A stretch of DNA of 14,109 bases from an uncultured Gammaproteobacteria bacterium (GCA_913043075.1 CAJWLI010000014.1:1-14109), one strand, 5' to 3'; counted from the first letter of the stretch, positions 1 to 7,293 are shown. Numbers and translations: made by a program. The notes: generated by a model not told the origin, from the letters alone.

Positions 1-33
1 TCGCGACTGTTGGTGGGCTAAACCGCTAGACAT
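1..33 (-). CDS. rpoD: RNA polymerase sigma-70 factor RpoD, N-terminal fragment (runs off left edge)
   Basis: Only the first 11 codons are present, reading MSSGLAHQQSR from an ATG at 33 on the minus strand. From memory, this closely matches the start of Pseudomonas-type RpoD (MSGKAQQQSR followed by LKELI). RpoD is the primary sigma factor that directs RNA polymerase to housekeeping promoters. Its position just downstream of dnaG on the same strand is the classical rpsU-dnaG-rpoD order, which supports the call strongly. An AAGGA Shine-Dalgarno at 40-44, six bases before the ATG, favours this start over an in-frame ATG at 72 that would add 13 residues. The rest of the gene lies outside the window, so no sigma regions can be checked here. 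Confidence 0.8.
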   Translation of the reverse strand, partial: MSSGLAHQQSR

Positions 34-39
34 ATCAAA

Positions 40-44
40 TCCTT
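40..44 (-). promoter_or_regulatory. Ribosome binding site of rpoD
   Basis: AAGGA on the minus strand lies six bases upstream of the ATG at 33. It decides between that ATG and an in-frame ATG at 72, which has only a weak purine run (GAGAGA) before it. Confidence 0.6.
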
Positions 45-169
45 GAATGTAATCAAAAAAAGAGCCGGACATTGTATCTCTCTGTCTACCTCTATTCCAC
101 TAATTTCTTCCCGAAAAAAATTGTATTTAACGATTAATGTCTGAGGTCTGCCTAGAAAAAGGCTTTTTT

Positions 170-1960
170 TCATTGAATTGGTTTTTTATAGGAGTTTGAG
201 AGAATTTCCTTTTCATCTTCTGTCAGGTCCTTTAATGATTTTTTGGTTAAATTGGAGAGCAACTCAGACCTTCGAAAGCCTTTTGTAGTGATTAATAGTT
301 TTTTTAAAAGATCTCCAAGTTCCTTTGAGAGCTCTCCTATACTCAAAACTACTTCTCTATTAACCAGATGCTGAGGGACTTGGTAATTTAACTTCTCACG
401 GTAATATCTTAATACTCGCTCTTGATCAACGTTCTCAGCATCTCGAGTCCAAGCAAGTAAGTCAGACAGAAGCACTGTTTCTGGATCTCGTGAGAGTTCT
501 TCTAAAACGCCTTGCCCAATATTTGCACCAAGCTCTGGATTAGCTATAAGAATCTCTACCGCTTGGTCTATTAGCGGCCTCACCTTATCTTTCGAAATTG
601 AGTAAGATTGGTAACTTTTATTCGAGGCTGAAACATAGCTCTGGTGCAAGGACTCAGAGGAAGTAGATTCAAGTCCCAAACGATTTTGTAGCTTGACTGA
701 ATCGACCCCAGTTTTCTCAGCAAGTCTATTAATCAAAATTTCTTTCAAGACACCGTTCGGAAGAAGATTAAATAGTGGAGCAGCTTTTTTTGCAGCGGCA
801 GCCATCCCTTCTGGAGTTCTACTGGAGATTTTTGTCTCTATCTCGTCGAAGAAAAATTCAGTCAAAGTCTTGCTGTCCTGAATTCTGCTCAGCATTTTTT
901 CCTTGCCCTCTTTTCTAATCAAAGAATCGGGATCCTCCCCATCCGGCAGGAACATGAATTTCGCGCTAAGTCCATCTTCCATAACGGGCAAAGACGCCAG
1001 AAGTGCCTTGCTAGCCGCATTCCTGCCTGCTAAATCTCCATCAAAACAGAACACAATGCTTGGAGCAGTTCGAAAAATAGACTTAATCTGTTGAGAATTT
1101 ATAGCCGTTCCGAGCGTAGCAACACTAAAATCTATCTTGTTTTGAGAAAGAGCTAATACGTCCATGTAACCCTCTACAACCATAATTATGTCTAACCTGG
1201 AAGAATTATTGCGTGCTTCATATAGCCCATAGATTTCGCGGCTTTTTTGGAAAACCAAACTCTCCGGAGAGTTTAAATACTTTGGTTTAGCCTCATCATC
1301 TAGCACTCTCCCACCGAACCCTATTACTCTCCCTCTTAAATCTACGATTGGGAAAGTTACCCTATCCCTAAATCTGTCATAAAATCCACTTCCATTATCT
1401 TTGCGAGCTATCAACCCCGCCTCTAGTGCTTCATCTAAGCTAAACTCTTTTTCTTCTAGGTGCGCAACTAAGCCGTTCCAGCCCGCCGGTGCGTATCCTA
1501 ATCCAAGATCTCGCGCAATTGAGCCAGTTACGCTTCTACCCTTAAGGTAGGAAACCGCCTTTTGTTTTTCAGGATGGTCTCTTAGGCTGGTCTTAAAAAA
1601 TAAGTTTGCCTCCTCTAAAACTTTGTATAATCTGTTTTTCTTTTGTTGTTGACTCGTATCCGCTTTTTCTTCTGTTGGAACCTTTAAGCCAACAGATTCT
1701 GATAAACTCTTGACTGCAGTTGGGAAATCAAGCCCATCGAATTCCATAATAAATTTGATAGCGTTTCCACTGCTTTTACATCCAAAGCAATGGTAAAACT
1801 GCTTGTCTTGATTGACAGAAAAGGAGGGACTTCGCTCGTCGTGGAATGGGCATAAGGCAGAAAATCGCTGACCAGTCCTTTTTAGATCAATCCTTGATCC
1901 AATAACATCTACTAAGTCTATACGAGTTAACAATTCATCAATGAAATGAGGTGGGATCAT
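170..1960 (-). CDS. dnaG: DNA primase DnaG
   Basis: This primase makes the short RNA primers for leading-strand initiation and Okazaki fragments, working with the DnaB helicase at the fork. The 596-residue product is close to the usual length (E. coli 581). The N-terminal zinc-binding domain shows C37, H40, C58 and C61 in the CPFH...HCFGC pattern. The RNA-polymerase core has GRVIGFGGRVL near 210-220 and the KYLNSPE stretch near 227-233. The Toprim fold follows, with catalytic E263 in VVEGYMD and D307/D309 in FDGD, then GEDPDSL near 341-347. The remaining C-terminal part is helix-rich and divergent, as expected for the DnaB-binding domain. An 80-base gap separates it from the yqeY-like gene upstream. 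Downstream, 136 bases lead to rpoD. No strong Shine-Dalgarno is seen before the ATG. The family call is certain. Confidence 0.98.
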   Translation of the reverse strand: MIPPHFIDELLTRIDLVDVIGSRIDLKRTGQRFSALCPFHDERSPSFSVNQDKQFYHCFGCKSSGNAIKFIMEFDGLDFPTAVKSLSESVGLKVPTEEKADTSQQQKKNRLYKVLEEANLFFKTSLRDHPEKQKAVSYLKGRSVTGSIARDLGLGYAPAGWNGLVAHLEEKEFSLDEALEAGLIARKDNGSGFYDRFRDRVTFPIVDLRGRVIGFGGRVLDDEAKPKYLNSPESLVFQKSREIYGLYEARNNSSRLDIIMVVEGYMDVLALSQNKIDFSVATLGTAINSQQIKSIFRTAPSIVFCFDGDLAGRNAASKALLASLPVMEDGLSAKFMFLPDGEDPDSLIRKEGKEKMLSRIQDSKTLTEFFFDEIETKISSRTPEGMAAAAKKAAPLFNLLPNGVLKEILINRLAEKTGVDSVKLQNRLGLESTSSESLHQSYVSASNKSYQSYSISKDKVRPLIDQAVEILIANPELGANIGQGVLEELSRDPETVLLSDLLAWTRDAENVDQERVLRYYREKLNYQVPQHLVNREVVLSIGELSKELGDLLKKLLITTKGFRRSELLSNLTKKSLKDLTEDEKEILSNSYKKPIQ

Positions 1961-2040
1961 TAGGAAGCTTTCCCAAAAAAGTTATTAATCCTTTGAATAG
2001 ATTAGGATCTCACTCTGATTTTATAAGCGCAAGAGTCGCC

Positions 2041-2490
2041 TTAAGAAAGCTTCGTTTTTACCAGGATCGCTATGTCTTTCATATCCGCCCTTCCCTGAAC
2101 TAAGGCTTGAATGTCCGCCATAACCTTGCCCATTTCTTTCATGGAAGGTTCTTCTAGCTTTTCTATTGAACCGGCAACAATTTTCTCTATTTCGCTTCCC
2201 GTTAGGGGTGTTGGCATATATTCAGAGATCACGTCAATTTCAAATTTTTCTTGGTCAGCTAGGTCATTTCGGCCCGCCGCAGAGAATTGAGCATAGGAAT
2301 CCTTTCTCTGTTTAGTCATCTTGTTTAAAATTTGGAGAGCTCTTACATCGCTTATTTCTTCTCGTTCATCGACCTCCACTCTTTTCATTTCAGCTAAAAT
2401 CAACCTAAGTGCGGACACACGCTCTTTTTTTCTCTGTTTTAGAGCCAGATTGGTGTCTTCACGCAAACGATTGTAAATAGAAGTTAACAC
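2041..2490 (-). CDS. yqeY: GatB/YqeY-domain protein (YqeY-like)
   Basis: This is a small helical protein of the GatB/YqeY family. It resembles the tail domain of the tRNA-dependent amidotransferase subunit GatB, but its role as a free protein is not settled. Family signatures are YMPTPLTGSEI in the middle and the C-terminal MGKVMADIQALVQGRADMKDI. I place the start at the GTG at 2490, giving 149 residues, the family's normal length. The longest open frame begins at an ATG at 2547, but its 19 extra residues overlap the 3' end of rpsU by 50 bases and do not look like the family N-terminus. From the GTG the protein reads MLTSIYNRLREDTNLALK, as expected. The GTG lies 7 bases after the rpsU stop with no clear Shine-Dalgarno, so translation may be coupled to rpsU. 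Its place between rpsU and dnaG also occurs in Pseudomonas. Confidence 0.9.
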   Translation of the reverse strand: MLTSIYNRLREDTNLALKQRKKERVSALRLILAEMKRVEVDEREEISDVRALQILNKMTKQRKDSYAQFSAAGRNDLADQEKFEIDVISEYMPTPLTGSEIEKIVAGSIEKLEEPSMKEMGKVMADIQALVQGRADMKDIAILVKTKLS

Positions 2491-2497
2491 TTGGGTT

Positions 2498-2713
2498 TTA
2501 GAAGAGTTTTTCCATTCTTCGAGACTCTCTCTGCACCTTCTTAGCATATCTTTTCACTGCAGCAGCTGCCCTTCTCTTCCTAACAGAGGTTGGTTTTTCA
2601 TAGAATTCTCTCTTGCGGACCTCGGCCAGGATGCCGGCCTTCTCACAGGAACGCTTGAACCTTCGTAAAGCTACATCAAAGGGCTCATTTTCTTTCACCT
2701 TTACGTAAGGCAT
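2498..2713 (-). CDS. rpsU: 30S ribosomal protein bS21
   Basis: This 71-residue basic protein of the small ribosomal subunit helps mRNA binding near the anti-Shine-Dalgarno end of 16S rRNA. The N-terminal two-thirds is almost identical to the E. coli protein: KENEPFDVALRRFKRSCEKAG, then LAEVRKREFYEKPT, then an Arg/Lys/Ala-rich tail. The length is the usual 71 residues. It is the first gene of the macromolecular-synthesis operon, followed by the yqeY-like gene, dnaG and rpoD. A purine-rich AAGAGAAA lies just before the ATG. A plausible sigma-70 promoter sits about 34 bases upstream of the start codon (its -10 at 2747-2752). Confidence 0.98.
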   Translation of the reverse strand: MPYVKVKENEPFDVALRRFKRSCEKAGILAEVRKREFYEKPTSVRKRRAAAAVKRYAKKVQRESRRMEKLF

Positions 2714-2746
2714 AAAAATTTCTCTTAACTAGAATTAAGGTCGCGT

Positions 2747-2775
2747 ATGATATCGATATTATATTTAATTTGCAA
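2747..2775 (-). promoter_or_regulatory. Candidate sigma-70 promoter of the rpsU-yqeY-dnaG-rpoD operon
   Basis: On the minus strand, TTGCAA (2770-2775) and TATCAT (2747-2752) are separated by exactly 17 bases. These match the consensus at 4/6 and 5/6 positions. Transcription would begin near 2740, leaving a leader of about 27 bases before rpsU. The -35 hexamer is its own reverse complement, so it could also be read towards tsaD. The promoter call is inference from the motif only. Confidence 0.45.
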
Positions 2776-2828
2776 AATAATGGATTTTGTATTCGAATCT
2801 GGCCGTTGAACCTTCTAGATGAACGATT

Positions 2829-3833
2829 ATGAAAATTTTAGGAATCGAAACGTCCTGTGACGAAACAGGAGTTGCTATATTCTGCGAGAAGGAAGGAATT
2901 ATAGAAAACAAGGTATTTAGTCAGGTTGACCTTCATCGGAAATATGGAGGGGTTATACCGGAACTAGCCTCTAGGGACCACATCAGAAAAACCCTACCTT
3001 TGATTAAGTCGATATTCGAAGAGAGACAATTAGGGAAACTAGATATCAGCGGAATCGCCTATACAGCCGGGCCAGGACTGGTTGGCGCGCTCTTAGTAGG
3101 GGCCTCAGTCGCTAAGTCACTAGCGCTTGCATGGGGAGTGCCTGCGATAGGAGTTCATCACATGGAAGGCCATTTGCTTGCTACACTCTTGACCGAAGAC
3201 CCTCCTAATTATCCATTCATTGCTCTCCTGGTCTCTGGAGGACACTCGCAACTAATAGCCTGCTACGAGAAACAAGGATACCAATTGTTAGGAGAATCCC
3301 AGGATGACGCAGCCGGCGAGGCTTTTGATAAAGTTGCGAAAATGCTGGGGCTGAACTATCCGGGAGGGCCAGTTATCGAAAAACTTGCGAAAAAAGGAGA
3401 CCCAAAACGTTTTGCTTTTCCGCGGCCAATGACCAAGAAGCCAGGCCTCAACTTTAGTTTTAGCGGATTAAAAACTGCAGTAGCAAATGAAATCAATTCC
3501 CAAGGCAAAATGACCATGGAAGACAAAGCAGATATAGCCGCAAGCTTCCAGGCAGCGGCTATCGAGACGATTCGAATCAAATGTGAACGAGCGCTAGAAA
3601 GCACTGGGATTAAAGTTCTTGTCGTGGCGGGGGGTGTAAGCGCAAATCTGGCCTTACGAGAGAATTTAGAAAAAACCGCTCAACACAAAAAGTTTAAAAT
3701 TCATTACCCTCCTTTAGATCTGTGTACCGATAATGGAGCAATGATTGCGTTTGCCGGATACAAACGGCTTTGCTCTGGCTACCAAGAAGACCTCACAATT
3801 CAAGTCAAAGCGCGCTGGCCGTTAGCAAATTAA
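2829..3833 (+). CDS. tsaD: tRNA N6-threonylcarbamoyladenosine transferase subunit TsaD
   Basis: TsaD transfers the threonylcarbamoyl group from threonylcarbamoyl-AMP to A37 of ANN-decoding tRNAs (t6A), acting with TsaB and TsaE in the cytoplasm. The 334-residue product has the family opening MKILGIETSCDETG. The iron-binding HMEGH motif supplies H111 and H115, and D301 lies in the CTDNGAMIAF motif. The ATPase-fold glycine motifs LVSGGHSQL (134-142) and VAGGVSAN (267-273) are present, and the protein ends in the typical ARWPL. It is divergent from rpsU across 115 bases, as in many gammaproteobacteria, and folB starts 10 bases after its stop. In some relatives plsY sits between or beside tsaD and folB, but it is not here. 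The ATG at 2829 fits the family N-terminus, although the Shine-Dalgarno is poor. Confidence 0.98.
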   Translation: MKILGIETSCDETGVAIFCEKEGIIENKVFSQVDLHRKYGGVIPELASRDHIRKTLPLIKSIFEERQLGKLDISGIAYTAGPGLVGALLVGASVAKSLALAWGVPAIGVHHMEGHLLATLLTEDPPNYPFIALLVSGGHSQLIACYEKQGYQLLGESQDDAAGEAFDKVAKMLGLNYPGGPVIEKLAKKGDPKRFAFPRPMTKKPGLNFSFSGLKTAVANEINSQGKMTMEDKADIAASFQAAAIETIRIKCERALESTGIKVLVVAGGVSANLALRENLEKTAQHKKFKIHYPPLDLCTDNGAMIAFAGYKRLCSGYQEDLTIQVKARWPLAN

Positions 3834-3843
3834 GAACTGAAAA

Positions 3844-4203
3844 ATGGACAAGATATTCATTCAAAACCTCCGTATAAGAAGCACAATTGGGGTTTTACCC
3901 CACGAAAGAAAATACCCACAGCTAATCGTGATCTCTCTAGAGATATTTTTCTTCGGGGAAGCCAAAAATTCGGACGAAATATCAGATGCGTTAGACTACG
4001 ACGCGATTTGTAAACACACAGTTGAACTAGTCAAAGAGACTAGATTCAAACTGATTGAGAAACTTGTAGAGGAGATAGCACAATCGATCATCAAGAAATT
4101 TGGGGCGAAAAAAGTTAATGTTTGCCTAACCAAACCAAACGCACTAAAACACACTTCGGACGTCGGAATTCAGATAAGTAGAGAGAACCATGACTCCAAC
4201 TAA
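3844..4203 (+). CDS. folB: Dihydroneopterin aldolase FolB
   Basis: FolB cleaves 7,8-dihydroneopterin to 6-hydroxymethyl-7,8-dihydropterin and glycolaldehyde in folate synthesis, and usually also epimerises the substrate. The 119-residue length is normal for this small tunnelling-fold enzyme (E. coli about 122). The N-terminus IFIQNLRIRSTIGVLPHER aligns with the E. coli protein, with the pterin-site E21. LDYDAI follows at 50-55 (Y52), then E72 in the RFKLIEKLVEEIA helix, and the catalytic lysine K97 in LTKPNAL. It starts 10 bases after the tsaD stop, and coq7 starts 15 bases after its own stop in the same reading frame. The three genes are therefore very likely one transcript. Confidence 0.95.
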   Translation: MDKIFIQNLRIRSTIGVLPHERKYPQLIVISLEIFFFGEAKNSDEISDALDYDAICKHTVELVKETRFKLIEKLVEEIAQSIIKKFGAKKVNVCLTKPNALKHTSDVGIQISRENHDSN

Positions 4204-4207
4204 CAAC

Positions 4208-4212
4208 AGGAG
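4208..4212 (+). promoter_or_regulatory. Ribosome binding site deciding the TTG start of coq7
   Basis: AGGAG lies six bases before TTG at 4219-4221, which is ideal spacing. The folB stop at 4201-4203 is in the same frame and no ATG or GTG falls between, so this site fixes the TTG as the coq7 start. Confidence 0.8.
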
Positions 4213-4218
4213 CGTAAA

Positions 4219-4854
4219 TTGCGAAATTTTTCACTAGCGGACAAATTTTTTATCGAATTTGATAAAGCGATCAACACACTGTCTGGAAAAGTAAACCACC
4301 GTGCTGAAACACCAGGTGAAGACTTTCAAGATGACAAGCTTGATCAAAAGGCACGAGAAGAGTCGGGAAGGCTTTTGAGGGTTAACCATTGCGGCGAAAT
4401 ATGTGCCCAAGCTCTTTATCGTGGCCAGAGACTTTCTTCAAAAAACGAAAAAAACAGGGAATTCATGGAAGAAGCAGCGTCAGAGGAAACAAAACATCTC
4501 GGATGGTGCGAGAAGCGCCTGGGCGAATTGAATACCAAGCCCAGCATCTTAAATCCATTTTTTTATGCGACAAGTTTTTTTGCCGGTCTTGTTGTTGGCG
4601 CGACAACGGACAAATTTAGCTTAGGGTTTACAGCGGAGACCGAGAGACAAGTAATGGCTCATTTAAGCAAACATATTTCCTCGCTGCCTAGTGACGACAA
4701 GAAATCCAAAGCAATCTTGGAACAGATGCGGCTAGACGAAGAGAGCCATAAAGACTCGGCAATTGAGAGAGGAGGAGCAGAACTTCCTCGTGCCACCAAA
4801 ATCCTAATGACTCTGTTAAGCAAAGTAATGACTAAAACTACCTACTGGGTGTAA
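4219..4854 (+). CDS. coq7: Coq7-type 3-demethoxyubiquinol hydroxylase (diiron)
   Basis: Coq7 is a membrane-associated carboxylate-bridged diiron enzyme that performs the last ring hydroxylation in ubiquinone synthesis, the job done by flavoprotein UbiF in E. coli. The 211 residues match the Pseudomonas-type protein throughout: RVNHCGEICAQALY, LGWCEKRLGEL, SILNPFFY, and the C-terminal LLSKVMTKTTYWV. Probable iron ligands are E60, E90 and H93 (ExxH), E142, and E174 and H177 (ExxH). A hydrophobic, Gly-rich stretch at 116-130 would be the membrane-associated helix. Translation begins at TTG after a perfect AGGAG. The next in-frame ATG is at residue 83 and would delete the first iron ligand. The 3' end overlaps the convergent VOC gene by 17 bases. 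Confidence 0.96.
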   Translation: MRNFSLADKFFIEFDKAINTLSGKVNHRAETPGEDFQDDKLDQKAREESGRLLRVNHCGEICAQALYRGQRLSSKNEKNREFMEEAASEETKHLGWCEKRLGELNTKPSILNPFFYATSFFAGLVVGATTDKFSLGFTAETERQVMAHLSKHISSLPSDDKKSKAILEQMRLDEESHKDSAIERGGAELPRATKILMTLLSKVMTKTTYWV

Positions 4855-5245
4855 TTTCTTTTCTTGCAATTGGTTCATGGTAAATCAGTTGAACCTTTGT
4901 GCCAGATGGATCTGAGCAATAAAAGCTCCTCGCGCCATCTCGATGATCTCGCGGTTCGGTAAGCATCTCTACTCCCTCTTCGAACAAGAATTGAAACCAG
5001 TCATCAACTTTTTCTTTTTGATTAATAAAAAAGCCAATGTGATCCAATCTTCCAAACCCATCCAGTTTTTCAACTTTGTGCAATGCCAAATTATCATTGC
5101 CGTTTGTTAGATAAACATTATCTTCATCTGGGCGCCACTCGACTTCCATTCCCATCAAAGCTACATAAAAATGCTCGCATTCAACGAAATTTTCTACAAA
5201 GAGTGCAATGTGTCTCAGTCCATTGGTAATTCCGGGCCTCTCCAC
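4838..5245 (-). CDS. VOC-superfamily (glyoxalase/dioxygenase fold) protein, substrate unknown
   Basis: This 135-residue protein has the two-module layout of the vicinal-oxygen-chelate fold. The first module opens LRHIALFVEN (H12) and runs to NLALHKVE (H56). The second opens RLDHIGFFIN (H69) and ends with the typical FYCSDPSGTKVQLIYHEP (Q119, E124). H12, H69 and one of the C-terminal residues are candidate metal ligands. The length and motifs resemble lactoylglutathione lyase-like or bleomycin-resistance-like members, but the substrate cannot be told from sequence. Translation starts at GTG behind an AGGAG seven bases upstream (5253-5257). It is convergent with coq7 and lies 207 bases downstream of trpC on the same strand. 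That gap is larger than any inside the trp run, so it may have its own promoter, though none is convincing. Confidence 0.85.
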   Translation of the reverse strand: MERPGITNGLRHIALFVENFVECEHFYVALMGMEVEWRPDEDNVYLTNGNDNLALHKVEKLDGFGRLDHIGFFINQKEKVDDWFQFLFEEGVEMLTEPRDHRDGARSFYCSDPSGTKVQLIYHEPIARKEITPSR

Positions 5246-5252
5246 GGATTCG

Positions 5253-5257
5253 CTCCT
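5253..5257 (-). promoter_or_regulatory. Ribosome binding site deciding the GTG start of the VOC gene
   Basis: AGGAG on the minus strand lies seven bases upstream of GTG at 5245. It supports the non-ATG start and the family-like N-terminus that begins shortly before LRHIALFV. Confidence 0.65.
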
Positions 5258-5452
5258 ATTTCAAAGGTCGACTTTTGAAACTCCTAGGAAGATTCAAACG
5301 GTCAGTTAGTTTTCTTACTTTACTTAAAGTTCAATCTTTTGATAACCGCTGCGGATTTTATTGCTCAAGGACTTTCCTAATCATATTAGCGTTAAGCCTC
5401 ACTAAAATGGCAAACCTTCGCTTTTTCGTCCCCAGCAATCAATTGTTTTACC

Positions 5453-6265
5453 CTAGACAGATGTCAATTGAGAGAGAGCTAAACCCGGATCTGCATTTGC
5501 CATCAGAGCCTCTCCAATTAGAAAACCATAAACCCCGTGACTCAACATTTTCTCTATATGAACTCTTGTTTTTATGCCGCTTTCAGTCACTACCAAAACG
5601 TCGGATGGAATTTTTTCAACCAAGTCAATCGTCACATCAAGGTTCAAATCAAAGCTATTCAGATTTCTATTATTTATTCCGATCATGCTAGGCGCAAGCG
5701 TCAAAACCTTATCTAATTCTTCTGAGTTGTGGACTTCAACAAGGACATCTAGATCGAGAGAAATTGCCAATTTATATAAGCGATGAAGATCAGAGATGTC
5801 CAAGATCGCTGCAATTAGCAAAATACAATCGGATCCAATGAGCTTAGATTCGAATATTTGATAATCATCTAAAATAAAATCCTTACGCAATACAGGCAAG
5901 GAGCAAGCGGCTTTCACTGACTTGATATAATTTGGAGAACCGAGAAAAAACTCTGTCTCTGTCAACACAGATATGCAGGTAGCACCTCCTTCCTCATAAC
6001 TTTTTGCAATGGCTTGAGGATCAAAATTCTCTTTGATCATGCCTTTAGACGGAGACGCTCGTTTTATTTCCGCAATGATCGCTGGACTTTGTTTTTGGTA
6101 ACCGGCCCTTAACTCCCTTAAGAATTTCCTTGGCAACTCTGAGTAGTTTCTGGCACGACGCTCTATGGTTCCCTCGGGCATCTTTGACTTTTGCTCAGCA
6201 ATCGCTCTTTTTCTGCTAGAAACTATGGATTGCAAAATACCTTCAGTTTTACTAATCAAATTCAC
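5453..6265 (-). CDS. trpC: Indole-3-glycerol-phosphate synthase TrpC (monofunctional)
   Basis: TrpC closes carboxyphenylamino-deoxyribulose phosphate to indole-3-glycerol phosphate in tryptophan synthesis. The 270-residue TIM barrel has EIKRASPSKG (66-75, K68), LRKDFI (126-131, catalytic K128), VEVH (E177), GINNRNL (near 196-202), and TESGI with E228. All key residues are present. There is no TrpF domain fused at the C-terminus, unlike in E. coli, so phosphoribosylanthranilate isomerase must be encoded elsewhere. The GTG start overlaps the trpD stop by one base (TAGTG), which indicates translational coupling. It is the last gene of the trp run. The 207-base gap after it shows no hairpin with a T-tract. 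Confidence 0.96.
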   Translation of the reverse strand: MNLISKTEGILQSIVSSRKRAIAEQKSKMPEGTIERRARNYSELPRKFLRELRAGYQKQSPAIIAEIKRASPSKGMIKENFDPQAIAKSYEEGGATCISVLTETEFFLGSPNYIKSVKAACSLPVLRKDFILDDYQIFESKLIGSDCILLIAAILDISDLHRLYKLAISLDLDVLVEVHNSEELDKVLTLAPSMIGINNRNLNSFDLNLDVTIDLVEKIPSDVLVVTESGIKTRVHIEKMLSHGVYGFLIGEALMANADPGLALSQLTSV

Positions 6266-7293
6266 TATCTCCGACTATCGAACTGCTGAGTAAACTCGCA
6301 GAACTCACGAAGTTTAAACATAGCCGCGCCACTTTCGATAACACCTCTTGCTAACTGGACCCCATTAGCGAGGGAATCGACCAATCCTGAAAGATATATA
6401 GCAGCCCCAGAGTTTATTAGAACCATGTTCTTTCCTTCCTCTGATTCATTTCTATAAACTCTCTTTATTAACTCGAGACTCTGCTGGCTACTTTCAACTT
6501 TTAAATTTTGGAAGTTGAACCCTTTCAAATCAAAATCTCCCGGCTCAAGCCAATATTCTTCGATCGAGCCCTTTCTTACCTCGGCGACGTGAGTTTTTGC
6601 ATAAACACTTATCTCATCAAGGCCATCTTCCGAGTGCACCACCATTGAGTGTTCACTTCCCAGCCTACTTAAAACCTCTGCTATTGGCAGGACCAATTTA
6701 TCGTCGTAAACACCAAGCAACTGTCTTTTTACCCTTGCCGGGTTGGTTAGCGGGCCTAATACGTTAAAAATAGTCCTTATTTTGAGCTGTTTTCTTGGGC
6801 TACTGACATGGCGCATCGCCGAATGATGATTCACTGCAAACATAAAACCGATCCCTAATTTATCAATACACGATGAGACCTGGTCGGGAGAGAGCATGAT
6901 GTTGGCACCAGCAAGCTCCAAAACATCGGCACTCCCACTATTACTGGAGGCTGAACGATTTCCATGCTTAGCTATTTTCGTGCCTGCCGCAGAGGCCACA
7001 AAAGCGCTCGCGGTCGAAACATTGAATTTGTTTGAACCGCTGCCTCCAGTTCCACATATATCAACCAAGAACTGAGTGTCAGTATTTACTTGGTCTACTA
7101 ATTTTGCCATTGTCTCTGCAGCGCCAACGATTTCGTCAATGGTTTCTCCCTTCATCTTAAGAGCGACTAAAAATCCACCTACCGCCGCATCTGATGTTTT
7201 TCCCAACATGATCTCGTGAGTGACTTTTTCCATCTGATCGATGCGAAGATTTTTACCCTCAGCAAGTTCTCTAATGGCATCTTGGATTTTCAT
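6265..7293 (-). CDS. trpD: Anthranilate phosphoribosyltransferase TrpD
   Basis: TrpD joins anthranilate to PRPP, giving phosphoribosylanthranilate. The 342-residue product is of usual length and has the N-terminal helical domain (AVGGFLVALKMKGET near 37-51) followed by the PRPP-binding CGTGGSG loop (80-86). Next come NVST (91-94), KHGNRS (109-114), FNVLGPLTNPA (near 176-186) and the metal-binding DGLDE (223-227). It is a stand-alone enzyme, not fused to TrpG. The start lies two bases after the trpG stop, with a GAGAGA Shine-Dalgarno inside the last codons of trpG. Its own stop overlaps the trpC start. Confidence 0.97.
   Translation of the reverse strand: MKIQDAIRELAEGKNLRIDQMEKVTHEIMLGKTSDAAVGGFLVALKMKGETIDEIVGAAETMAKLVDQVNTDTQFLVDICGTGGSGSNKFNVSTASAFVASAAGTKIAKHGNRSASSNSGSADVLELAGANIMLSPDQVSSCIDKLGIGFMFAVNHHSAMRHVSSPRKQLKIRTIFNVLGPLTNPARVKRQLLGVYDDKLVLPIAEVLSRLGSEHSMVVHSEDGLDEISVYAKTHVAEVRKGSIEEYWLEPGDFDLKGFNFQNLKVESSQQSLELIKRVYRNESEEGKNMVLINSGAAIYLSGLVDSLANGVQLARGVIESGAAMFKLREFCEFTQQFDSRR

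Noticed and set aside
150..170. GCCT/AGGC 4-bp hairpin followed by seven T on the plus strand, terminator-like.
   Set aside because: No plus-strand gene ends here, the stem is only 4 bp, and the T run is on the wrong side for the minus-strand dnaG/rpoD operon.
5339..5368. TTGAGC and TATCAA on the minus strand at 18-base spacing, a possible VOC promoter.
   Set aside because: Only 4/6 matches in each element, and it falls in AT-rich sequence where such pairs are expected by chance.
5275..5691. A 138-codon open frame on the plus strand.
   Set aside because: Most of it lies antisense to trpC, it has no recognisable family, and its start region is an intergenic gap with no ribosome site.
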